From Collinsella aerofaciens (GTDB lineage Bacteria > Actinomycetota > Coriobacteriia > Coriobacteriales > Coriobacteriaceae): a stretch of DNA of 47,469 nt. A program made the position numbers and the translations under genes. Location of the stretch: contig NZ_WQPK01000004.1 in the NCBI RefSeq assembly GCF_018785265.1, forward strand, positions 1 to 47,469. Direction: 5' to 3'. The notes beneath the pieces were generated by a model. That model was not told where the DNA came from and did no database searches. It saw only the letters and a list, made by a program, of their open reading frames with translations. Shown here in pieces: positions 25,243-34,674 of this stretch (the stretch's first letter is position 1; every line of letters starts with the position of its first letter).

Positions 25243-26425
25243 ATGAAAGAACTCTCCAACCGCACGGCAAGATTTACCGATTCGGTCATCCGCCGCATGA
25301 CACGCATCTCCAATAAGTACGGCGCTGTCAATCTCTCGCAGGGCTTCCCCGACTTCGATCCCCCCGGCGCAGCTGCTCGATAGCCTCAGCGCCATCGCCA
25401 GCGACCCCAAGCCGCTCTATCACCAGTACTCCATCACCTGGGGCTCCCAGGCCATGCGCGAGGCGCTCGCCGCCAAACAGGAGCACTTTATGGGCATGCC
25501 GGTGAACCCCAACGAGAATATCGTAGTCACCTGCGGCTCCACCGAGGCCATGATGGCCGCCATGATGACGGTCACGAACCCCGGCGACAAGGTCGTCATC
25601 TTCTCGCCGTTCTATGAGAACTACGGCGCCGACACGATCCTTTCGGGTGCCGAGCCCATCTACGTGCCGCTCAACCCGCCTGCGTTCGACTTTGACCGTG
25701 AGGTGCTTGAGGCGGCCTTCCGCGACAACGATCCCAAGGCGATCGTCCTGTGCAACCCGTCCAACCCCTGTGGCAAGGTCTTTACGCGCGAGGAGCTCAC
25801 CTTTATCGCCGACCTCTGCAAAAAGTACGACGCCTACTGCATCACCGACGAGGTATACGAGCACATCGTCTACGCGCCCCACGAGCACGTCTATATGGCC
25901 ACGCTGCCCGGCATGTTCGAACGAACCATCAGTTGCAGCTCGCTGTCCAAGACGTACTCCATCACCGGCTGGCGCCTGGGGTACACCATCGCCCCTGCCG
26001 AAATCACCGAGCGCATCAAGAAGGTCCACGACTTCCTCACCGTGGGTGCCGCCGCTCCCCTGCAGGAAGCCGTCGTCACCGCCCTCAACTTCGACGACAG
26101 CTATTACGATGAGGTCCTTGACCACTATACCGCCAAGCGCGACCTGTTCTGCCAGGGGCTCGACAGTCTCGGTCTTGAGCACAACGTGCCGCAGGGCGCC
26201 TACTATGTGATGATGGATATCTCGGAGTTTGGCTACGACAGCGACCTCGAGTTCTGCGAGGACCTGGCCTCAAAGGTGGGCGTGGGCGCTGTGCCCGGCT
26301 CGAGCTTCTTCCGCGAGCCCGTCAACCATCTGATCCGTTTCCACTTTGCCAAGCGTGACGAGACGCTCAACGCGGCGCTGGAGAACCTCAAATCGCTACG
26401 TGATAAAATCAAGCCGCGCGGGTAA
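25243..26425 (+). pseudogene. Class I/II aminotransferase with a one-base frameshift
   Basis: The gene starts at the ATG at 25243 (after GAAAGGA) and reads MKELSNRTARFTDSVIRRMT to GFPDFDPP, then shifts frame in a run of six C at 25360-25365 and meets a stop. With five C the frame continues as PAQLLDSLSAIASDP into the long frame ending at 26425. The rest is a complete PLP aminotransferase: NPSNPCGKVF, DEVYEHIVY and the lysine in SLSKTYSITGWRLGY. The full protein would have about 393 residues, normal for the family (aspartate/kynurenine-type). It may be a true recent knock-out, a phase-variable tract or an assembly error. The downstream part has no ribosome site of its own. Confidence 0.85.
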
Positions 26426-26453
26426 GGACGGCCCGGCAACTAAAGCAACCAAA

Positions 26454-26489
26454 GAAGCCCCGCACCGCCGAGTTGCGGGGCTTCTTTTT
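26454..26489 (+). terminator. Terminator after the aminotransferase
   Basis: GAAGCCCCGCA and TGCGGGGCTTC, perfect 11-bp stem, then TTTTT. Confidence 0.92.
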
Positions 26490-26518
26490 ATAGCGCTTTC
26501 TTAAATGGTTTAGCGCAC

Positions 26519-26524
26519 TATACT
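26519..26524 (+). promoter_or_regulatory. -10 element (TATACT) before the ROK kinase
   Basis: TATACT lies 38 bases before the ATG at 26563. No good -35 is seen at 17 bases. Confidence 0.35.
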
Positions 26525-26562
26525 TTAGTCACGGAGCAACTCGTCCCAGAGAGAGGAACACT

Positions 26563-27453
26563 ATGGCAGAGCAGCAGCTTATCGGAGCGCTCGAGGCCGG
26601 CGGCACCAAGATGGTCTGCGCCACGGGCTATGCAGACGGTACAGTCCTGGAACGTGAGCAGATCGCGACCACGACCCCGCAGGAGACCGTTGAGGCCGTT
26701 AACGCATGGTTTGCCGACAAGGGCATCACTGCGCTGGGCATCGGCGCCTTTGGCCCCACCGCAGTCAACCCTGCCTCGCCCCAATACGGCAAGATCCTGG
26801 AGACCCCAAAGACGGCATGGCGCTACTTTGACCTGCTGGGCAGCATCCAAAACGAGCTCAATATCCCCTGCGGCTACGACACCGACGTCAACGTCGCCTG
26901 CCTGGGCGAGGTCACCTTTGGTTGCGCCCAGGGCCTCACTGACGTGGTGTATCTGACCATCGGTACCGGCGTGGGCGCCGGCGTGCTCTCCGGCGGTAAG
27001 CTCGTGCACGGCATGATGCATCCCGAGGCCGGCCACATCCTGGTCACGCGCGACCCGCGCGACACCATTGGCGAGCACAGCGCCTGCCCCTTCCACGACA
27101 ACTGTCTCGAGGGCCTCATCGCCGGCCCCGGCGTCAAAAAGCGCTGGGATGGCAAGAGCGCCGGAGACATGGCCGATGACCCGGAGGCCATGGACCTGCT
27201 CGCCGGTTATCTGGCACAGGCGCTCATGACCTACACGCTGTGCTACGCGCCGCAAAAGATCATCATCGGCGGCGGCGTGGCCGACCACACCCCCATCGTG
27301 CCGCTCGCGCGAAAAAAGTGCGCCGAGATGCTCAACGGCTATATCGTCACGCCCGAGGTCAACGACATCGATAACTACATCGTCAACAACAGCCTCGAGG
27401 GCAAGCAGGGCATTATGGGCTGCCTGGCCCTGGGCGCACAGGCGCTTCAGTAG
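26563..27453 (+). CDS. ROK-family sugar kinase, probably fructokinase
   Basis: 296 residues. Phosphate loop GALEAGGTK at the N-terminus; the sugar-binding and catalytic region is IGTGVGAGVLSGG; the ROK zinc motif is HPEAGHILVTRDP followed by CPFHDNCLEGL. This set fits the ROK fructokinases (fructose to fructose 6-phosphate with ATP); mannokinase or a wider hexokinase use is possible. The start follows GAGAGG. It is flanked by terminators on both sides, so it is a single-gene unit, with no sugar transporter nearby to narrow the substrate. Confidence 0.85.
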   Translation: MAEQQLIGALEAGGTKMVCATGYADGTVLEREQIATTTPQETVEAVNAWFADKGITALGIGAFGPTAVNPASPQYGKILETPKTAWRYFDLLGSIQNELNIPCGYDTDVNVACLGEVTFGCAQGLTDVVYLTIGTGVGAGVLSGGKLVHGMMHPEAGHILVTRDPRDTIGEHSACPFHDNCLEGLIAGPGVKKRWDGKSAGDMADDPEAMDLLAGYLAQALMTYTLCYAPQKIIIGGGVADHTPIVPLARKKCAEMLNGYIVTPEVNDIDNYIVNNSLEGKQGIMGCLALGAQALQ

Positions 27454-27535
27454 CAGACGCACCCACAGGGCGTGGCGCGCCCGGTAAATCCGACCTACGG
27501 AACGACGCCACCACGCCTCATATAAGCCCTCAAAT

Positions 27536-27582
27536 AAAAAAGGCCGCCTAGGACCAAACAATACGTCCTAGGCGGCCTTTTT
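27536..27582. terminator. Bidirectional terminator between the ROK kinase and VanZ-like gene
   Basis: AAAAAGGCCGCCTAGGAC and GTCCTAGGCGGCCTTTTT, a long perfect stem with A- and T-runs at both sides. It includes the stop codon of the VanZ-like gene. Confidence 0.95.
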
Positions 27583-28017
27583 GGCGCACATCAGCGACCG
27601 TAAGAGATATCGGAGCACAACGCCCGTTGCCGCTCCACAGCAGTCGATCATCACATCGGTGATCATGCCGGCGCGTCCCGGCACAAAGAGCTGAATCGTC
27701 TCGTCGATCGAGGGAATCAGCAGCAGGAACACCGCCGTGGGCAGCAGCACGTCAAAGGTGCGCCGGCCCTCAAAATCAAAGGCGTGCGTTGCCAGGATGC
27801 CGAGCACCATATACTCGGTAAAATGCGCGCACTTGCGAACAACAAAGTTGGTCACCCATTCATATGGAAGTCCCACGCCGTGCAGGAAACCGCGGATAGC
27901 TTCCATAACCGTTAGGCTCAGCGAGCCCGACCCCGAGCCGGGAACCAGCGAATTGCCCCAGATCAAGAGCGCCATCAGGCAGGTTACAACCGCCCATTTT
28001 CGATTGATCTTAACCAT
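27568..28017 (-). CDS. VanZ-like membrane protein
   Basis: 149 residues with four hydrophobic segments (about 8-24, 60-80, 88-106, 118-138). The VanZ family signature is present: RKCAHFTEYMVLG and DETIQLFVPGRAG followed by DVMIDCCGAATG. The family name comes from a teicoplanin resistance accessory protein, but most members have no known role; the motif does not imply resistance. It starts 7 bases after the stop of the upstream gene, whose end supplies GGAGG, so the two are probably translated together. Confidence 0.85.
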   Translation of the reverse strand: MVKINRKWAVVTCLMALLIWGNSLVPGSGSGSLSLTVMEAIRGFLHGVGLPYEWVTNFVVRKCAHFTEYMVLGILATHAFDFEGRRTFDVLLPTAVFLLLIPSIDETIQLFVPGRAGMITDVMIDCCGAATGVVLRYLLRSLMCAKKAA

Positions 28018-28024
28018 GCAGAAG

Positions 28025-29425
28025 TTATGCCTCCGCGCGGAGCGGCGCGAAGCTGGCGGTACCGCCCTCGATAACGCTCAGATAGGCACGGCCCGTACGC
28101 TTGGCGGTTGAGGACTGCAGGCGCTCGATCTCTTCCTCGAGGATCTGATTGACGCGCTCGTGACGACGGTTTTCCATAATGCCGGCGGCAATAGCCTCGG
28201 CCCGCTCGATGCTCTCGCGCGAGATACGGGCAGTATCCTCGGGGAACACAGCACTGTGACGGCCGACATAGGCGGGGGCAGCAGGCTGAGGGGCAGCGAC
28301 GGGAGCGGGGGCTGCAACAGGAGCAGGCTCGTCAATCTCATCCAGAATCGCGGTGGCGGCGGCCCACATGCCCTCGTGGCCCGAGTAATCGGCCATGGGA
28401 ACATCAACCTCGAGCGAGGCGTCCGGAAGGTCGCCGGTGTCGATGCGATCTTGGGCATCAATCGATGCGGTGATGGCTGCAGGCTCATCGAGGTCATCGA
28501 GATCGATGTCCGCGGCACCGGAGATGATAGGCATGCTGGCGAGGTTTGCATTGTACGGCACAGCCTCAGCCGCCTGCTGCTGGGCAGGAGCGCCCCACAA
28601 TGAGCTTTCGGCGGCACGGCGGGCGGCAACGGCCTCCTCGTCAGCGGTCATGGCTTCATCAACGTACGAATTGTCGGCAGAAGCGTTCGCGTCGCCCGAG
28701 GTAGCGTTGTAGGCGTTATTGGCTGCCGCGTTGGCAACGAGTGCCACGAAAGCCGCCGTGCTGCCCGCAGGGGCGGCCTGGGAACCAGACACGGCGCGTG
28801 CCGCGGCGGCGATGTCGTCGCGATTGAAGGAGCCGGTCTGCCCGCCGTTGGTGAGCTCGTCGATGGCGACTTGATAGACGTCGCGCGAGTGTGCAGGGTC
28901 GCAGCTCACCGGCGAATCGTCGTCGAGCATACTGTCGATCATGGACCAAGCCTCGTCCTCGTCCATAGCATCTGCGGCTCGAGCGATGGTAGGGACACCA
29001 TCATCGGCATGACGGCGCTGGAACGCACCGGTCAGGCCGGAAAGGAATGCCGAGGTAGACTGCTCCGCCTGAGCCTGAGAAGCAGAAGCCGCAGCGTAAG
29101 GAGTCGCATCCTGCTGCTGAGCTGGAATCGAGGCGGTCTTGAACTCGCTTTGATGCTGATTGAGATTGGCGGCACCGCCCATGGCATCAGGCTGGAACAG
29201 ACGCTCTTCACGCTGCGCACGATACTCGGAGATACCCAGCGAGGCGGCATAGATACCCACGCCCGCCACCGCGCCCACGGCGAAGGGAACCGCACCCGCC
29301 ACGACCGTCTCGTTCACAGACGAAAACGGCAGCGTCGCGGCATACATAACCACGGGAGCGGCAAGGCCGATCCCGCACGAAAGTCCGGCAAGGACTGCTC
29401 GTTGTGTTGCATCAGAAGAAGCCAT
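28025..29425 (-). CDS. Conserved membrane-anchored protein of unknown function
   Basis: 466 residues from the ATG at 29425, 5 bases after GGGGAGAG; an upstream start at 29452 is weaker. Two membrane segments lie in the first 70 residues (VLAGLSCGIGLAAPVVMYAA and FAVGAVAGVGIYAAS). The rest is a long acidic, Ala/Asp-rich, mostly disordered cytoplasmic region, ending in a short helical part (RHERVNQILEEEIERLQSS) and TGRAYLSVIEGG. I recognise no domain. It is read with the VanZ-like gene from the promoter at 29562-29590. Confidence 0.7.
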   Translation of the reverse strand: MASSDATQRAVLAGLSCGIGLAAPVVMYAATLPFSSVNETVVAGAVPFAVGAVAGVGIYAASLGISEYRAQREERLFQPDAMGGAANLNQHQSEFKTASIPAQQQDATPYAAASASQAQAEQSTSAFLSGLTGAFQRRHADDGVPTIARAADAMDEDEAWSMIDSMLDDDSPVSCDPAHSRDVYQVAIDELTNGGQTGSFNRDDIAAAARAVSGSQAAPAGSTAAFVALVANAAANNAYNATSGDANASADNSYVDEAMTADEEAVAARRAAESSLWGAPAQQQAAEAVPYNANLASMPIISGAADIDLDDLDEPAAITASIDAQDRIDTGDLPDASLEVDVPMADYSGHEGMWAAATAILDEIDEPAPVAAPAPVAAPQPAAPAYVGRHSAVFPEDTARISRESIERAEAIAAGIMENRRHERVNQILEEEIERLQSSTAKRTGRAYLSVIEGGTASFAPLRAEA

Positions 29426-29561
29426 GAGCTCTCCCCATCTTCCAGCACCCAAATCGCATCATTCAGTTGGCTGCGCGAGAGAAGATGAAGCGGGGCTATG
29501 CCCCAAAGCAACGGTATATGGTTCGTTTCATCTGCGTTTTCCGTCGCGAAGCTTAAAAGCT

Positions 29562-29590
29562 ATTATGCGAAACCGCCCCGTCGATTGCAA
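29562..29590 (-). promoter_or_regulatory. Sigma-70-type promoter for the membrane protein/VanZ operon
   Basis: On the minus strand TTGCAA (-35, 29585-29590), 17 bases, CATAAT (-10, 29562-29567). The leader is about 130 bases. The remaining 29426-29738 region holds no ORF worth calling. Confidence 0.55.
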
Positions 29591-29668
29591 GCGACGATGT
29601 CGGATTGAAACGGGAAACCTGCTGCTCGTCGGTCTTATGGTTAAAAATAAGCGCGGAGCGGCGATATG

Positions 29669-29702
29669 GAAAAGGGCCGAGGCTCAAAGCCCCGACCCTT
29701 TA
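29669..29702 (-). terminator. Terminator of rho
   Basis: GGGTCGGGGC pairs with GCCTCGGCCC (one wobble pair at T-G, one at G-T), then TTTTCC on the minus strand, 37 bases past the rho stop. Confidence 0.8.
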
Positions 29703-29738
29703 TCGCATTGATGGCTATCGCTGCGTGTGGATGACAAC

Positions 29739-32294
29739 CTAGAACGTCTGCTCGTAGTCGCTGTGCTTTTTGGCCGAACGCACCAGGAACTCCTGGTTGG
29801 TGTTGGTGCCCTTAAGACCCTTGATAAACGATGCGGCTGCGCGCTCGGTGTTGTTCATGCCGGCAAGAATGCGACGCAGGCCAAAGACAAACGGGCGCAT
29901 CTGCTCGTCGACCAGCAGATCCTCGTTGCGCGTACCGGAGGCAACGGGGTCAATGGCCGGGAAGATACGACGGTCGGCAAGATCGCGGTCGAGCTTAAGC
30001 TCCATGTTGCCGGTGCCCTTGAACTCCTCAAAGATGACTTCGTCCATCTTGGAACCGGTGTCGATGAGGGCAGAGGCCAGGATGGTGAGCGAGCCACCGT
30101 TCTCGATATTACGGGCTGCGCCCAGGAAGCGCTTGGGCGGATACAGGGCCGCCGAATCGACGCCGCCCGAAAGGATGCGGCCCGAGGCGGGCGCCGCCAA
30201 GTTGTAGGCGCGGGCAAGACGCGTGATGGAGTCGAGCACCACCACGACGTCGCCACCCAGCTCCACGATGCGCTTGGCGCGCTCGATGACGAGCTCTGCC
30301 ACACGAGTGTGGTTGTCGGCGGGCATATCGAAGGTCGACGCCACAACCTCGCCCTTGATGGAACGCTGCATATCGGTGACCTCTTCGGGGCGCTCGTCGA
30401 CGAGCAGGCAGATGAGGTGCACCTCGGGGTTGTTAATCGAGATAGACTGGCAGATCTTCTTGAGGATCGTGGTCTTGCCGGCCTTAGGCGGGGACACGAT
30501 CAGGCCACGCTGACCCTTGCCGATCGGCGACACGATGTCGATGGCGCGACCGGTAATGGAGTCCTTGCCGTGCTCCATGCGCAGCGGCTCGTTGGGATAG
30601 ACCGGGGTGAGGTCACCAAACTTGGGGCGATTGCGAATCTGCTCGGGGTCCAGACCGTTGACGGTCGTGATCTTGGCGAGGCCGGCGCGCTTGTCGCCGC
30701 CGCGCGAAGGACGCAGCGAGCCCTCGATGACGTCGCCCGTGCGCAGACGCGCGGAGCGGATGAGGTAGGCGGGCACGAAGGCGTCGTCGTTGGACTTCAT
30801 GTAGCCATGGGCGTGGATGATGCCGGAGCTGTCCGGGCGAATCTGCAGAATGCCCTTGATGTCGCGGAAGCCCTCGGCCTTCGCGGCAGTGGTGTAGATC
30901 TCCTCGACGAGCTCGGCCTTCTTCTTGCCGGTCGTCTCGATCTCGAACTCCTTGGCCTTCTCGCGCAGCTCGGCGACCTTCATGGCCGCGAGTTCCTCGC
31001 GCGAAAGCGTGGGCTCGGTGGGGGCGGCGTTGCGCTCCTTGTTGCGCTGTTTGCGATCGCGCTGGCGGTTGCGACGGTCGTTGTTGCGCTCGTCCTTGCG
31101 GTCGTTGCGCTCGTCGTTACGCTTGTGCTGGCGACGGTTGGGGCGAGCGCCGTCTTCGGCCTCGGCGGGCGCGGCACCATCAGTTGCGGCGGCGTCGGCA
31201 TTGGCCGCAGCGGCGTCATTGGCCTCGGCGCCGGAATCGACCTGCGCTTCGACATCAGCCCGCTGCTCGGACGCCTTGGCCTTAGCGGACTTCTTACGAC
31301 CACGCTTGGGCTTTTCGGACGCAGGCTGTTCGACGTCCTGGGGCTCAGCGGCATCAATCGATGCATCGGCGGTCGTCTCGGCGGAATCCTCGGACGCACC
31401 CTTCTTGGCAGCCTTGGCCTTGGACGTGCGCTTAGCAGCAGTACGATGGCTGCGACCAGGACGGACGTCGGCGGGCTCGACATCGGCGGGAGCGGCCTCG
31501 GAAGTCGTAGCATCCTGGACGGGCGCGTCGGCGGCGGTTGCAGACTCGGCGGTCGCCGCAGCATCCCGAGCGGCTGCAGCTGCGGCTGCGGCCTTCTCTG
31601 CCTCGACGAAGGCCTTGGGCTTGCGACCGCGACGGTGCGGGCGCAAAGCCGGATCGACAACGGGAACTTCGCTGGCCTCGACAGGCGCAGCGGGCTCAAC
31701 AGGCGATGTGCCCTCCCCTGCCGCGGAACGGACCGAAGCCTCAGTGAGCTCGGGGGTTACCTGATCGGCAACCTGCTCGGCCTTAGCAGCCGTGCGACGG
31801 CGTGTGCGCGGTACCGGCTTCTCGGTCGGCTGGTCGGCGACAGGGGTCTCGGTGGCGGCAGGCGTCTCGGGCACAGACGGAGCTGCAAGCTCGGTCAGAG
31901 CCGCGGCCTCGCGCTCGGCAGCACGACGGCGGGCGCGCACCACCTGAGCCTCGCTAATCTGCGCCAACGCACGTGCCTGCGCGACCTCATCGGAAATCGG
32001 CGCCGAGGAGTCAGCTGCAACGGTGCGCTTGACGCGCGTCGTGCGCGTGGTACGGCGCTTGGGCTTGGTGACCTCCTCGCCGTCAGCAGCAGGCTTGGCC
32101 GTGCGGCGCGTACGCTTGGGCTTTGCCGGAGCAGCCTCCTCACCAGTTGCAGGCACGGCCTTCTCAGCCGTTGCAGCCTTAGGCGTCTCAGGAGCCGACG
32201 TTTGCGCGGGCGCCGCGACTTGGTCCGACGCAACCGGTGCAGCGGGAGCGGCTTGCGTCGTCGTTATTTCGTTTTCTTGCTGTTGATCAGACAC
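29739..32294 (-). CDS. rho: Transcription termination factor Rho with a long N-terminal extension
   Basis: 851 residues, about twice E. coli Rho (419). The conserved part covers residues about 440-851. It shows the Rho N-terminal helix ELREKAKEFEIE, the RNA-binding cold-shock-like part ILQIRPDSSGIIHAHGYMKS, Walker A SPPKAGKTTILKK, Walker B VVVVLDSITRLARAYN and the R-loop region FKGTGNMELKLDR. The hexamer unwinds RNA and ends transcription. The first 440 residues are Ala/Pro/Glu/Lys/Arg-rich and disordered, with repeated RRTRRTAAK-type basic stretches and an Arg/Asn/Asp tract (RNDERNDRKDERNNDRRNR). Such extensions occur in actinobacterial Rho and help RNA binding. The start is GTG at 32294 with only a weak ribosome site, so the exact N-terminus is uncertain. 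Confidence 0.95.
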   Translation of the reverse strand: MSDQQQENEITTTQAAPAAPVASDQVAAPAQTSAPETPKAATAEKAVPATGEEAAPAKPKRTRRTAKPAADGEEVTKPKRRTTRTTRVKRTVAADSSAPISDEVAQARALAQISEAQVVRARRRAAEREAAALTELAAPSVPETPAATETPVADQPTEKPVPRTRRRTAAKAEQVADQVTPELTEASVRSAAGEGTSPVEPAAPVEASEVPVVDPALRPHRRGRKPKAFVEAEKAAAAAAAARDAAATAESATAADAPVQDATTSEAAPADVEPADVRPGRSHRTAAKRTSKAKAAKKGASEDSAETTADASIDAAEPQDVEQPASEKPKRGRKKSAKAKASEQRADVEAQVDSGAEANDAAAANADAAATDGAAPAEAEDGARPNRRQHKRNDERNDRKDERNNDRRNRQRDRKQRNKERNAAPTEPTLSREELAAMKVAELREKAKEFEIETTGKKKAELVEEIYTTAAKAEGFRDIKGILQIRPDSSGIIHAHGYMKSNDDAFVPAYLIRSARLRTGDVIEGSLRPSRGGDKRAGLAKITTVNGLDPEQIRNRPKFGDLTPVYPNEPLRMEHGKDSITGRAIDIVSPIGKGQRGLIVSPPKAGKTTILKKICQSISINNPEVHLICLLVDERPEEVTDMQRSIKGEVVASTFDMPADNHTRVAELVIERAKRIVELGGDVVVVLDSITRLARAYNLAAPASGRILSGGVDSAALYPPKRFLGAARNIENGGSLTILASALIDTGSKMDEVIFEEFKGTGNMELKLDRDLADRRIFPAIDPVASGTRNEDLLVDEQMRPFVFGLRRILAGMNNTERAAASFIKGLKGTNTNQEFLVRSAKKHSDYEQTF

Positions 32295-32437
32295 AGTGTT
32301 TGCTCAACTTTCTTTTCAAGCCCTGTGATCACATGCTCCCTGCATAAACCTTCAGGGCGGCTAAACAGTCTAGTTCCGTTCAAAACGACGGACATCATTG
32401 ATCTGTATCGAGATGATTGCGCCATATACGCAGCGTT

Positions 32438-32465
32438 AGTGTAACACAACCGCCGCCAGCTGCAA
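32438..32465 (-). promoter_or_regulatory. Candidate rho promoter
   Basis: On the minus strand TTGCAG (32460-32465), 16 bases, TACACT (32438-32443). It would give a leader of about 135 bases, long enough for the autoregulation usual for rho. Confidence 0.35.
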
Positions 32466-32549
32466 CTTAGTCATTGGGAACGCTCTTAAACGACTAGTCA
32501 AAAGGGACACTCTTTGGTTTAACACCCACAAATCTGACTGCCTCCGCCA

Positions 32550-32698
32550 AAACTATGGCGGTTTACTACGATGAATCGCTCAACCGCGACCACTCCGAAA
32601 CTTGTTGAACTAAAACCGCAGGTAGATGCCTTGCACTTTTTGCGAAAAGCCGGCGTGGTTGGAATTTCTCATTTCATCGTAGTAAACCGGCATAGTTT
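32550..32698. repeat. MITE-like element with 26-bp inverted ends
   Basis: Left end 32550-32575 and right end 32673-32698 are inverted copies with one mismatch; each contains CGGTTTACTACGATGAA or its complement. The 97-base interior has no ORF. It lies between the starts of rho and the end of argS. No clear target duplication is visible. The region 32295-32820 otherwise holds the rho leader and the argS terminator, plus an AAAGGGACACTCTTT motif near 32505. Confidence 0.65.
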
Positions 32699-32742
32699 CG
32701 TATTTCCAGCAGTTCCAAATTCGTCAATACGTCGGCGTTTGC

Positions 32743-32775
32743 AAAAAGCCCGACCTCCGTGGGAGATCGGGCTTT
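32743..32775 (-). terminator. Terminator of argS
   Basis: AAAGCCCGA pairs with TCGGGCTTT around a 13-base loop, with A5 on the plus side giving T5 on the minus strand, 46 bases after the argS stop. Confidence 0.9.
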
Positions 32776-32820
32776 CAAGGCTTAGTTAAACCAAGTCTGT
32801 ACGGTCAAATGACTCGCAGA

Positions 32821-34674
32821 TTACATCTGCTCGGGCGCGGAAACGCCAACAAGGGTGAGCACCAGGGCGAGCGTCACGCGGACGGCGTCGCAAGCGGCCA
32901 GACGGGCACGCGAAAGCTCGGGGTCGACGGGACGGCCCTCGCTCGGCAGAACCTGGCAGGCAGCGTAGAAGCTGTGGAAGTCGCCGGCGAGTTCCTCAGC
33001 AAAGTGCGTCAGACGGAACGGGGCGCGGTCGCGAGCGCAGCTGGCGATGAGGTCGGTGAGCTCGTTGAGCTTACGCGAAAGGGCGAGCTCGGTCGGGTCG
33101 GTCAGCAGCGAGTAATCGACGTTCTCACCGATGGCCTTGGAGGCGACGGCCTTCATGCCCATCTCGTCAGCCTGCTCGGGCGTAACGTCAGCGGCACGGC
33201 GCAGGATGGAGCACACACGGGCGTGAGCGTACTGCACGTAGTACACCGGGTTGGAGTTGTCGCGTTTCTTAACGGCCTCAATATCGAAGTCGACCATCTG
33301 GTTGGAGCTCTTGGAGATGAGCGTGTAGCGAGCGGCATCGGAGCCGACCTCGTCGACGAGCTCCTGCAGGGTCACCATGGTGCCCTTGCGCTTGGACATA
33401 CGGACGGGCTTGCCGTTGCGCAGCAGGTTGACGAGCTGGCCCAGCAGAACCTCGAACTTGCCGGGATAGCCAAGAGCGTCGCAGACGCAGCGGACGCGCT
33501 CGATGTAGCCGTGGTGGTCGGCGCCCCAGATGTCGATGACGTGGTCGACGCGCTGGAACTTATCCCAGTGATAGGCAACGTCGGAGGCGAAGTAGGTGTA
33601 CTCGCCGTCGGACTTGATCAGGACGCGGTCCTTGTCATCGCCCAGGTCGGTGGAGCGGAACCACAGGGCGCCGTCCTTGGTGTAGAGGTAGCCCATCTTG
33701 TCGAGCTTCTCAAAAGCGCGGTCGACGGCGGAGGTGCCGGCGGTCTCGCCCTCGGTGTCCTTCACATACAGCGAGCGCTCGGAGAACCAACGATCGAAGT
33801 CGCAGTTAACGGCATGGCAAAGGTCGCGCATGTTGTCGACCATCTTTACATAGCCGCGCTCGCGGAAGCTCTCCATGCGCTCCTGCGGATCGGCGTTGAC
33901 CCACTTATCGCCGTCGGTGCGCCAGAACTCGGCGGCCTCGTCGATGATGTAGTCGCCGCCGTAGGAGTCCTTGCCCAGGGTCTCGGCAAAGTTATCCTGG
34001 TACGGATGGGTCTCGGGATGCTCGTCGTTCTCGTCGGCAACGAAAGCGTCGCGGTCGGCGATCAGCAGCTTGTGAGCCTCGTCGATATCCACGCCCTGCT
34101 TGGCGATGATGTCGGCAAGCTGCATATAGCGCGTGCTGATGGAGTTGCCGAAGGTGTTCATCTGAGAGCCGTGGTCGTTGATGTAGAACTCACGCTGGAT
34201 GTCGTAACCGGCGTGGTCCATAACACGGCAGAGCGAGTCGCCCAGCGCGGCCCAGCGGCCGTGGCCGATGTGCATGGGGCCGACGGGGTTGGCGGAAACG
34301 AACTCGACCTGGGTCTTCAGGCCACCACCGACGTTGGACTTAGCGAAGTCCATACCCTTCTCGCGAGCCTCGCCAAAGATGGCATTCTTGACGGCAACGG
34401 AGAGGTAGAAGTTGATGAAGCCGGGGCCTGCGATCTCGACCTTCTCGATCGCGGGGTCCTCGGGCATATGGGCAACGATGGCCTCGGCGATCTTGCGCGG
34501 GGCGCAGTGGGCCAGCTTGGCGGACTTCAGGGCCATGGTAGAGGTCCACTCGCCATGAGAAGTGTCAGCCGGTCGCTCGATAGCGCAATCGTCAAGTTCA
34601 AATGCGGAAAGGTCGCCGGCCTCCTGGGCCGCAGCAAGCGCAGCGCGTACCAGCTCTTCAATCTTCTCGGGCAT
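32821..34674 (-). CDS. argS: Arginyl-tRNA synthetase
   Basis: 617 residues from the ATG at 34674, 5 bases after AAGGAGG; 30 further upstream codons are open but have no family sequence. Class I synthetase: HIGH-type motif GPMHIGHGRWAALG, the KMSKS-type motif RMSKRKGT (as in many ArgRS, with the second Lys changed) and the C-terminal anticodon-binding helical domain with DALG type residues (ALSRKLNELTDLIASCARD). It charges tRNA-Arg in the cytoplasm. It is divergent from the CarD-like gene and may be regulated by TGCAT-type boxes in between. Confidence 0.96.
   Translation of the reverse strand: MPEKIEELVRAALAAAQEAGDLSAFELDDCAIERPADTSHGEWTSTMALKSAKLAHCAPRKIAEAIVAHMPEDPAIEKVEIAGPGFINFYLSVAVKNAIFGEAREKGMDFAKSNVGGGLKTQVEFVSANPVGPMHIGHGRWAALGDSLCRVMDHAGYDIQREFYINDHGSQMNTFGNSISTRYMQLADIIAKQGVDIDEAHKLLIADRDAFVADENDEHPETHPYQDNFAETLGKDSYGGDYIIDEAAEFWRTDGDKWVNADPQERMESFRERGYVKMVDNMRDLCHAVNCDFDRWFSERSLYVKDTEGETAGTSAVDRAFEKLDKMGYLYTKDGALWFRSTDLGDDKDRVLIKSDGEYTYFASDVAYHWDKFQRVDHVIDIWGADHHGYIERVRCVCDALGYPGKFEVLLGQLVNLLRNGKPVRMSKRKGTMVTLQELVDEVGSDAARYTLISKSSNQMVDFDIEAVKKRDNSNPVYYVQYAHARVCSILRRAADVTPEQADEMGMKAVASKAIGENVDYSLLTDPTELALSRKLNELTDLIASCARDRAPFRLTHFAEELAGDFHSFYAACQVLPSEGRPVDPELSRARLAACDAVRVTLALVLTLVGVSAPEQM

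Noticed and set aside
27568-28017. Glycopeptide resistance gene (VanZ)
   Set aside because: Only the VanZ-like family fold is present; no vanH/A/X/R/S genes are nearby, so resistance cannot be claimed.
29727-32444. 905-codon open frame on the plus strand across rho
   Set aside because: It is exactly antisense to rho, has no domain and comes from the GC-rich codon pattern of the low-complexity region.
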